Program-made: the position numbers and the translations under genes
Shown here: positions 1-6,488 of the stretch, piece after piece
Position numbering within the stretch: position 1 is the stretch's first letter
How the letters are laid out: each line of letters starts with the position of its first letter
Notes under the pieces: generated by a model
Database searches by the model: none
Seen by the model: the letters and a program-made list of their open reading frames with translations, nothing else
Told to the model about the DNA's origin: nothing
Assembly: GCA_964551315.1 (NCBI GenBank)
Contig: CAZKCM010000006.1
Location: 35,318 to 99,317 of the forward strand
Length of the DNA stretch: 64,000 nt
Source: Virgifigura sp964551315
Lineage (GTDB): Bacteria; Pseudomonadota; Alphaproteobacteria; Dongiales; Dongiaceae
Direction of reading: 5' to 3'

Positions 1-252
1 GATGCCGAGCATGATGGAGCTGATCGAGCCGCCATACATGGCCCCGTAATAGATGGCGGCGAGGAACATCATCGCCTCCGTCGGCGGCACCAGGAAGGTG
101 ACCGGCAGCAGAATGGCGACGCCGTTCACCGAACCCAGGCCCGGCAGCGCGCCGATGACCAGCCCCGCTGCGCAGCCGATCACGATCATGGTCAGGGCCA
201 GCGGTTGCAGCGAGACGGCGAACCCGTCGAGGAGAGCGGTAAAGATTTCCAT
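1..252 (-). CDS. tctA: Tripartite tricarboxylate transporter large permease, TctA family (partial)
   Basis: Large membrane subunit of a tripartite tricarboxylate (TTT) transporter, which moves a carboxylate across the inner membrane using the substrate delivered by the periplasmic TctC protein. Only the first 84 residues lie in the window; the rest runs off the left edge. The start MEIFTALLDGFAVSLQPLAL is followed by the signature GALPGLGSVNGVAILLPVTF and a second glycine-rich helix with YYGAMYGGSIS, both typical of TctA. It is the third gene of a minus-strand tctC-tctB-tctA unit, 176 nt after tctB. The family is clear. The substrate cannot be read from the sequence. Confidence 0.9.
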   Translation of the reverse strand, partial: MEIFTALLDGFAVSLQPLALTMIVIGCAAGLVIGALPGLGSVNGVAILLPVTFLVPPTEAMMFLAAIYYGAMYGGSISSIMLGI

Positions 253-428
253 TTATCCCTGCGTCCGTTTTCTTTCGGGATCCGCGGCCCTTCGCGAGCG
301 GCCGGCCGCCGGAGTCCCGGGGTCCCAGTCCGTGATGGTCGTCCGGCGAAGAGGCCGGCCCACCCATTGCCTCAAAGCCGATCGATTAGAGGTGGTCTTC
401 CCTCGCAAGTACTCCCGGGCGAACGGTC

Positions 429-929
429 TCAGTAGAAGATTCCGTAAATCGGGTAGAACAACGGCTCCGTCACGCCCTTCGGCAGCGTGATCTGCAGAGC
501 GATCTCGAAAAACAGGAAAAGAAAAACCGGAACGCCCGCGGTGATGATTGCCGTCGTGATCCAGGAATGCCGGCCGACGAACCGCAAATAGAAAAGAAAG
601 AACAGCGGGAGCGAAACATAAACCCCGACGAAATGGATCGCCAGGATCATCAGGAAAAGCGATCCGGCGGTGATCGCGAACAGCTTCAGGGTGAGCGAGT
701 CCATGAAGGGTTCGCCCGACCGTGATTGCGGCGTCACGCCCCGCAGTCCCCGAATGAGGATCCAGACGCTGGACAGCAGCATCCCGAGCGCGAGCCAGAA
801 CGGAAACGCGCCGCTGCCGGGTCCGCCGGTTCTGGCGTTCCAGCCGATGGGCTGCTGCGCAGCTTCGACCATGAGAAAGACGGAGAGGAGCGCCAAGATT
901 ACAGCCGTAAAAATTTCCGCGCGTCGCAT
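429..929 (-). CDS. tctB: Tripartite tricarboxylate transporter small permease, TctB family
   Basis: Small integral-membrane subunit of the TTT transporter, 166 residues, the normal family size. Four hydrophobic segments are visible at about residues 4-22, 40-62, 83-113 and 120-145, the usual TctB topology. The stretch GPGSGAFPFWLALGMLL after the first helix is characteristic of the family. It starts 82 nt downstream of the tctC stop in the same direction, so the two are probably co-transcribed. The function of TctB within the complex is poorly defined in the family; it is required for transport in characterised systems. The ATG at 927-929 is the only sensible start. Confidence 0.88.
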   Translation of the reverse strand: MRRAEIFTAVILALLSVFLMVEAAQQPIGWNARTGGPGSGAFPFWLALGMLLSSVWILIRGLRGVTPQSRSGEPFMDSLTLKLFAITAGSLFLMILAIHFVGVYVSLPLFFLFYLRFVGRHSWITTAIITAGVPVFLFLFFEIALQITLPKGVTEPLFYPIYGIFY

Positions 930-1011
930 CTTAACGGTCCCTCCGCCCTTCTCCGGGGTTTACGCCATCGGTTTACGTGATCGGTGCAGCACGTTCGTGC
1001 CTACTGCGCCC

Positions 1012-2022
1012 CTACTGCGCCTCGGCCTTGTGAACTTCCTCGCCCATCGCGGTCAGCATGTCCGCATGGACGTCGTACTGCCTGCTGATGAACTGCGCGA
1101 GCTTCTCCTGGGAGAGGAAGTTGCGTTCCAGTGACTGCTCCTTGGTGTACTTCACCCATTCTTCGGAGTCGTTCACCTGACGCATGACCTCGGTGTAGTA
1201 GTTCTGGCACTCCTTCGGCATCTCCGGCGGGCCGACGATGAAGCGGTACTGGAAGTACTCGAGATCCTCATAGCCGAGTTCGGCCGCCGACGGTGTGTCC
1301 GGATAGGCCGACAGCCGCTCCGACGCGATCACCATGATGGGCCGCGACATGCCCGCCTGATAGAAGCCGGTCTGCTCCGCGGGGTTGTTGACGGTCGCCG
1401 TGATGTGCCCGCCGATCAGGTTCTTCGCCACGTCGCCGCCGCCCTCATAGGGAACGTAGGTGAAGTCCGGCAGGCCGAGCGTCGTCCGGAGCATGGTGAA
1501 CACCAGCGAGTCCTCCTGCCCGTTGCCGGTGCCGCCGACCACGTAGTCCGACCCGGCTTCCTTCACCTCGGCGATCCACTGGTCGAGGGTCTCGACATCG
1601 GATTCAGAGCGAACCCAGAGGACGAACGGGTCTACGGCCATCATTGCGATCGGCGTGAACGCGCGCGGGTCGACGCCCAGCCTTCCTTGCCTCAGCGGCG
1701 TGGTGAAGAAGCTGTTCAGCGACACCATGATCGTGTGGCAGTCGCCGCTCTTGTCGGCCAGATACCGCAGTCCTTCGGCCCCGGAGCCGCCGCCCTTGTT
1801 GACCGGAATGAACGGGACGTTCGAGAGGTCGTTCTTCTGAACGATGTTCTGGATCAAGCGCGCGATCTGATCCGCGCCGCCGCCGGCGCCGGCCATGATG
1901 ACGAACTCGACCGGTTTTTGTGGTTTCCAATCCTGGGCGTCGACCTCGGTGGTGAAGAGGGCGGTCGACGTAAAGGCAAGCCCAAGCCCCAAGGCTAGGC
2001 CATACTTCTCGATGCGAGCCAT
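1012..2022 (-). CDS. tctC: TTT transporter periplasmic substrate-binding protein, TctC/Bug family
   Basis: Periplasmic solute receptor of the TTT system (336 residues). An N-terminal signal peptide (about residues 1-30, ending near TEVDAQ) precedes the typical first strand PVEFVIMAGAGGGADQIARL, whose glycine-rich loop binds a carboxylate in Bug proteins. The start chosen is the ATG at 2020-2022 because the minus strand carries GGGAGGAAG about 6 nt before it; an open frame extends 10 codons further upstream without such a site. The gene leads the transporter operon and is divergent from the thiokinase/formate dehydrogenase operon, suggesting co-regulation and a shared substrate pathway. Bug proteins bind many different carboxylates, so the ligand is unknown. 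Confidence 0.9.
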   Translation of the reverse strand: MARIEKYGLALGLGLAFTSTALFTTEVDAQDWKPQKPVEFVIMAGAGGGADQIARLIQNIVQKNDLSNVPFIPVNKGGGSGAEGLRYLADKSGDCHTIMVSLNSFFTTPLRQGRLGVDPRAFTPIAMMAVDPFVLWVRSESDVETLDQWIAEVKEAGSDYVVGGTGNGQEDSLVFTMLRTTLGLPDFTYVPYEGGGDVAKNLIGGHITATVNNPAEQTGFYQAGMSRPIMVIASERLSAYPDTPSAAELGYEDLEYFQYRFIVGPPEMPKECQNYYTEVMRQVNDSEEWVKYTKEQSLERNFLSQEKLAQFISRQYDVHADMLTAMGEEVHKAEAQ

Positions 2023-2185
2023 CGCTTCCTCCCTATTACAGTTGCGTGGCATTGCGGTGCGATACCGTGGCGCGCGGGCCCTGCATTATTCGTTTTTTTG
2101 TCCTCTGGCCCGTTCGTCGTCCTCGTAAGGTCTGCTGTGTTCTCCGATCCTCCAGGTCTGTCACGTCTGCGTGGGGCTAAAAGTC

Positions 2186-2202
2186 TGGTATAATAAATAC
2201 CA
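2186..2202. promoter_or_regulatory. Candidate operator 1, perfect 6-bp palindrome overlapping a -10-like hexamer
   Basis: TGGTATAATAAATACCA: perfect inverted arms TGGTAT/ATACCA separated by 5 nt. The hexamer TATAAT (2189-2194) lies inside it, so a bound protein would block a promoter. The layout, short arms with a GT...AC core, resembles operators of GntR/FadR-type repressors, which often control carboxylate catabolism. That family assignment is inference. Confidence 0.5.
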
Positions 2203-2375
2203 AACAGCGAGAAACGGTAACCAGAATGTGGTGAGGATGTACAGAGTTTTTTTCGCGCTCCGCTTGCGGCCGCTCGGAGCGTACCGGATCCCGCTGTGTC
2301 GCCGGTAGACCAAAAACCGACGCGCAGAGATCTCCCGCTCACAATCTCATAATTTAGCGTGGCTTCTGACGGATC

Positions 2376-2394
2376 CTGGTATATATTATGCCAG
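2376..2394. promoter_or_regulatory. Candidate operator 2, same palindrome as operator 1
   Basis: CTGGTATATATTATGCCAG: arms of seven bases around a 5-nt centre with one mismatch. It shares the spacing and arm sequence of the palindrome at 2186-2202, 191 nt away. Two matching sites in one divergent promoter region suggest one regulator controlling both operons. No regulator gene is present nearby. Confidence 0.5.
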
Positions 2395-2583
2395 AGTTTC
2401 GGTTAAACTGGCACGACCTGTCCCGATAGAGTGCTCGTCGGGAGCGGTTCGGAGCCGTTCCGCCGCGTTTTGCCCCGAAGGGGCATTGCCCACGGGGCGT
2501 CGGTGACTCAATGGGAGGGGCTCGACGGTCGTTCGGTCCTGGGCCGCCCGAGCGGCCGACGCCGAGACCGGGGAGAGGTCGCA

Positions 2584-3771
2584 ATGAACATTCACGAGTA
2601 TCAGGCGAAGGAGCTCCTGAAGGCCTACGGCATCGCCGTGCCGCGCGGCGGCGTCGCCTATACGCCGTTGGAGGCAGAGGTCGTGGCCCGGGAGCTGGCC
2701 GGGGAGCTCAGCCGACCGGTCTGGGTGGTGAAGGCGCAGATCCACGCCGGCGGCCGCGGCAAGGCGGCCGGGATCCGGACGGTCGATTCGGTCGAGGACG
2801 CCCGCGCGGCCGCCACGGAGCTGCTCGGCACGAAGCTGGTCACCGACCAGACGGGCCCCGAGGGCAAGGCGGTCAAGCGCATCTATATAGAGGAAGGCTG
2901 CGACGTCGCCCGCGAGCTCTACCTCGCGGCGCTGGTCGACCGGCGGACGGCGCGGGTGACGATCCTGGCGTCGCCCGAGGGCGGCATGCGGATCGAAGAG
3001 CTGGCCGCGATGGCGCCGGGAAAGGTCTTCCGCCTGGCGGTCGATCCGCTCGACGGGCTGTCGCCGGACCAGGCGCGCCGGCTGGCGGAGGATCTCGGCC
3101 TCGGCGGGTCGGAGGCCGAGGCGGCCGCGCGGGTGATCGGCGGCGTCTACGAGGCTTTCGTCGGCCTCGACGCCAGCCTCATCGAGATCAATCCCTTGGC
3201 GGTCACTCGCGCCGGCGCCGTCGTCGCCCTCGACGCGCGGATGAGCTTCGACGACCATGCCCTGTTCCGGCATCGCGAGCTCGAGGAGCTGCGCGACCCG
3301 GACGAGGGTGAGCCGTCGGAGCTCGAGGCGGCGCGCCACGAGGTCAACTATGTCCGGCTGAACGGCAACATCGGCTGCATCGTCAGCGGCGCCGGCCTCG
3401 CCATGGCGACCCTCGACATCCTCAAGCTTCGGGGCGGCCAGCCCGCCAACTTCATGGACATCCGACCCGTCGCGACGCGCAAGCAGGTCGCTGCCGCCTT
3501 TAAGACGATGTTGGCCGATCGCCATCTGCGGGCGATTTTCGTGAACCTCATCGGCGGCGGCATCATGCGCTGCGACCTGGTCGCCGAAGCGCTCGTGGAG
3601 GCCGCGCGAGAGGTTGGGCTGCACGTGCCGCTCGTTGTCCGGTTTTCGGGAACGAACGCCGATATTGGCCGCAAACTGATCCGGAATTCCGGCCTGGCCG
3701 CCACCTTCACGGACGACATGGCGGAAGCGGCGGATCTGGCGGTCCGGGCGGCGAGGGAGGACGCGGCGTAA
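2584..3771 (+). CDS. Succinyl-CoA synthetase beta-like subunit of an acid-CoA ligase (ADP/GDP-forming), divergent
   Basis: ATP-grasp subunit of an NDP-forming acid thiokinase, 395 residues (SucC of E. coli 388). The N-terminal ATP-grasp domain begins MNIHEYQAKELLKAYGIAVP and contains KAQIHAGGRGKA; the C-terminal ligase domain has NIGCIVSGAGLAMATLD. The segment MSFDDHALFRHRELEEL is also close to malate thiokinase MtkA. Unusually, the conserved GGGA turn that begins the phosphate-facing 'power helix' (normally NFLDVGGGAT) reads NFMDIRPVAT, with residues 294-296 being R-P-V. That argues against housekeeping succinyl-CoA synthetase and for another substrate. The start at 2584 is preferred over longer frames because of GGAGAGG just upstream. 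It overlaps the next gene by one base. Alternatives are MtkA, SucC or another carboxylate-CoA ligase. Confidence 0.85.
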   Translation: MNIHEYQAKELLKAYGIAVPRGGVAYTPLEAEVVARELAGELSRPVWVVKAQIHAGGRGKAAGIRTVDSVEDARAAATELLGTKLVTDQTGPEGKAVKRIYIEEGCDVARELYLAALVDRRTARVTILASPEGGMRIEELAAMAPGKVFRLAVDPLDGLSPDQARRLAEDLGLGGSEAEAAARVIGGVYEAFVGLDASLIEINPLAVTRAGAVVALDARMSFDDHALFRHRELEELRDPDEGEPSELEAARHEVNYVRLNGNIGCIVSGAGLAMATLDILKLRGGQPANFMDIRPVATRKQVAAAFKTMLADRHLRAIFVNLIGGGIMRCDLVAEALVEAAREVGLHVPLVVRFSGTNADIGRKLIRNSGLAATFTDDMAEAADLAVRAAREDAA

Positions 3772-4646
3772 TGGCGATTCTCATCGGACCCGAAACCAAG
3801 GTGATCTGCCAGGGCTTCACCGGCGCCCAGGCGACCTTCCATTCCGAGCAGGCGATCGCCTACGGCACCAAGCTGGTGGGGGGCGTCCGGCCCGGCAAGG
3901 GCGGGACCCGGCACCTCTACCTGCCGGTCTTCGACACCGTGGCCGAGGCGGTTGCCGCGACCGGTGCCGAAGCCAGCATGATCTTCGTGCCGCCGCCCTC
4001 GGCAGCCGACGCGATCATCGAGGCGATCGACGCCGACCTGCCTCTTGTGGTCTGCGTCACCGAACGAATCCCGGTGCTCGACATGGTCCGCGTGAAGCGG
4101 CGCCTGGAAGGCTCGCGCACCCGGCTGATCGGTCCGAACTCGCCCGGGATCATCGCCCCGGATGCCTGCAAGATCGGCATCATGCCGGGGTCGATCCACC
4201 GGCGCGGCCGGATCGGGATCGTTTCCCGCTCCACGACCCTCGCCTATGAGGCGGTGGAGCAGACGACAGCGGCAAAATTGGGCCAATCGACCGTGATCGG
4301 CATCGGCGGAGACCCCATATCAGGGATGAGCTTCGTCGATTGCCTTGAGTTGTTCCTCGCCGATCCGGAAACCGATGGCATCATCCTTCTCGGCGAGATC
4401 GGCGGGGCGGCGGAAGAGGATGCCGCGGCCTTTCTCGCGGCGGAGCGGCCGCGGAAACCGGTCGTTGCCTTCGTCGCCGGCCGCTTTGCGCCGCCGGGCC
4501 GCCGGATGGGCCATGCCGGCACCGTCAACGCCGACGGCACGGGCGGTGCGGAGGCAAAGATCGAGGCGCTGCGAAGCGCAGGCGTTCACATCGCCGACAC
4601 CGCCGCGGCGATCGGCGCAACCATTGCGAAAGCCCTGGCTTCCTAG
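3771..4646 (+). CDS. Succinyl-CoA synthetase alpha-like subunit of the same acid-CoA ligase
   Basis: CoA-binding and phospho-histidine subunit, 291 residues, the family's usual length. An N-terminal Rossmann CoA-binding domain (KVICQGFTGAQATFHSEQAI, then GGVRPGKGGTRHLYLPVFD) is followed by the ligase domain with the catalytic histidine H248 in RRMGHAGTVNADG. In SucD the serine-glycine of GIVSRSGTL is conserved; here it reads GIVSRSTTLAYEAV, another departure from housekeeping enzymes. The start codon overlaps the stop of the beta subunit (TAATG), so translation is coupled. The pair should activate a carboxylate to its CoA ester using ATP or GTP, or run in reverse. Which acid cannot be told. 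Confidence 0.86.
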   Translation: MAILIGPETKVICQGFTGAQATFHSEQAIAYGTKLVGGVRPGKGGTRHLYLPVFDTVAEAVAATGAEASMIFVPPPSAADAIIEAIDADLPLVVCVTERIPVLDMVRVKRRLEGSRTRLIGPNSPGIIAPDACKIGIMPGSIHRRGRIGIVSRSTTLAYEAVEQTTAAKLGQSTVIGIGGDPISGMSFVDCLELFLADPETDGIILLGEIGGAAEEDAAAFLAAERPRKPVVAFVAGRFAPPGRRMGHAGTVNADGTGGAEAKIEALRSAGVHIADTAAAIGATIAKALAS

Positions 4647-4727
4647 GATCGACTGGGGTAGAGGTGCAAAGTATCCAGCGAAAGAGAAACGTTCAGCGGA
4701 AGAAACGAGCTTTAGCAGGAGTAAATT

Positions 4728-6488
4728 GTGTCAAGAGACGGTGCGGGGCTTAATGGGGCAAGCGGGACTTCGCAGGAGCGGGCCGGTTCCGTCAAGAGAT
4801 CCATCCATCCGGGTGCCGGACGACGCAAGGCGGTGCCGTTTCCGAAGGGCCGCCAGGTCGATTCGGATGCGCTCCGCGAGGTGCAGGCTCTTCTCGGAGA
4901 CCGGCCGCGACGCCGCGACCTGCTGATCGAGCATCTGCACCTCATTCAGGATCGTTATCACTGCCTGTCGGCGCGGCATCTCACGGCGCTCGCGCATGAG
5001 ATGAAGCTCGCTCTCGCCGAAGTCTACGAGGTCGCCACCTTCTACGCGCATTTCGACGTCGTCCTCGACGGCGAGACGCCGCCACCGCCCGTGACGGTGC
5101 GGGTCTGCGACAGCCTGACCTGTGCGATGATGGGCGCGGACAAGCTGCTTGCGGATCTGCCGGCGGCGCTCGGGCCGGATGTCCGCGTCGTCCGCGCGCC
5201 CTGCATGGGCGCCTGCCATCGGGCGCCCGCCTGCGCCATCGGCCACGCCCTGCACGAGAACGCGACGGTCGAAAGCGTCGCTGCCGCGGTGACGGAGGCG
5301 CGCGCCCATGACGGCCATCTGGAGCCGAAAATCCCCGATTACATCGACTTCGATCGCTACCGCGCCGACGCCGGCTACAGGCTGCTCGAGGATTGCCTGG
5401 CCGGACGGCGCGACCGGGAGCAGATCCTCCAGGTCATGGAGAACGCCAAGCTCCGCGGGCTCGGCGGCGCCGGCTTCCCCACGGGCCGCAAGTGGCGGCT
5501 CGTCTGCCAGGCGCCGAAGCCGCGCATGATGGCCATCAACGGCGACGAGGGCGAGCCCGGCACCTTCAAGGACCGGCACTATCTCGAGACCGATCCGCAC
5601 CGGATGCTTGAGGGTATGCTGATCGCCGCCTGGGTCGTCGAGGCCGAGGAGGTCTATATCTATCTGCGGGACGAATACCCGCAATGCCGCGAGATCCTGC
5701 TGCGGGAAATCCCGAAGGTCGAGCAGGCGGGTCTGTCCCGGCACACGAAGATCCATCTGCGGCGCGGCGCCGGCGCCTATATCTGTGGCGAGGAATCGGC
5801 GATGATCGAGAGCATCGAGGGCAAGCGCGGCTTGCCTCGCCACAAGCCGCCCTATCCGGGACAGGTTGGGATCTTCGGCCGGCCCACGCTGATCAACAAT
5901 GTCGAGACCGTCTGGTGGGTGCGCGACATCGTCGAGAAGGGGGCCGATTGGTTCGCCTCCTTCGGGCGCAACGGCTGTACGGGGCTGCGCAGCTTCTCGG
6001 TTTCCGGACGGGTCAAGGAGCCGGGCGTGAAGCTCGCGCCGGCCGGCATCACCGTGCGGGAGCTGATCGACGAGTATTGCGGCGGAATGGCCGAAGGCCA
6101 TGAATTCAAGGGCTATCTGCCGGGCGGGGCATCCGGCGGCATCCTGCCGGCCTCGATGGCCGACATCCCGATGGACTTCGGCCAGTTCGAGAAGCATGGC
6201 TGCTTCATCGGTTCGCACGCCGTCGTCATTCTCTCCGACAAGGACAATATGAAGGACGTGGCGCTCAACCTGATGCGCTTCTTCGAGGACGAGAGCTGCG
6301 GCCAGTGCACCCCCTGCCGAGTCGGCACGGAAAAGGCGGTCAAGCTGATGTCGCAGCCCACCTGGGACGTCGCCCTGCTTGAGGAACTGGCCCGCGTCAT
6401 GACGGATGCCTCGATCTGCGGCCTGGGCCAGGCCGCCTGCAATCCTGTCAAGATGGTCATGAAGCATTTTCGAGAGGACCTGCGATGA
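4728..6488 (+). CDS. fdhB: NAD-dependent formate dehydrogenase, fused NuoE/NuoF-type diaphorase subunit
   Basis: Electron-transfer subunit that passes electrons from formate to NAD+ via FMN. The 586-residue chain fuses a NuoE-like thioredoxin-fold domain (about 60-200; [2Fe-2S] ligands C127, C132, C159, C163) to a NuoF-like domain (about 215-586). The latter has the NADH/FMN motifs GLGGAGFPTGRKW and RRGAGAYICGEES and the [4Fe-4S] cluster ESCGQCTPCRVG (C524, C527, C530) plus a later cysteine in SICGLGQAAC. This fused architecture is that of the Methylobacterium Fdh1 beta subunit rather than the separate FdsG and FdsB of other enzymes. The start is a GTG preceded by AGGAG at 4717-4721. The next gene overlaps by 4 nt. 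Cytoplasmic. Confidence 0.92.
   Translation: MSRDGAGLNGASGTSQERAGSVKRSIHPGAGRRKAVPFPKGRQVDSDALREVQALLGDRPRRRDLLIEHLHLIQDRYHCLSARHLTALAHEMKLALAEVYEVATFYAHFDVVLDGETPPPPVTVRVCDSLTCAMMGADKLLADLPAALGPDVRVVRAPCMGACHRAPACAIGHALHENATVESVAAAVTEARAHDGHLEPKIPDYIDFDRYRADAGYRLLEDCLAGRRDREQILQVMENAKLRGLGGAGFPTGRKWRLVCQAPKPRMMAINGDEGEPGTFKDRHYLETDPHRMLEGMLIAAWVVEAEEVYIYLRDEYPQCREILLREIPKVEQAGLSRHTKIHLRRGAGAYICGEESAMIESIEGKRGLPRHKPPYPGQVGIFGRPTLINNVETVWWVRDIVEKGADWFASFGRNGCTGLRSFSVSGRVKEPGVKLAPAGITVRELIDEYCGGMAEGHEFKGYLPGGASGGILPASMADIPMDFGQFEKHGCFIGSHAVVILSDKDNMKDVALNLMRFFEDESCGQCTPCRVGTEKAVKLMSQPTWDVALLEELARVMTDASICGLGQAACNPVKMVMKHFREDLR

Larger units (their letters stand above)
2023..2583. other. Divergent intergenic region between transporter and thiokinase operons
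   Basis: This 561-nt gap contains no convincing gene. It is noticeably richer in A+T than its surroundings around 2180-2230 and 2340-2400, where two related palindromes lie (annotated separately). Both operons must be transcribed from here. The short open frames inside it lack ribosome sites and protein-like composition. Confidence 0.6.
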
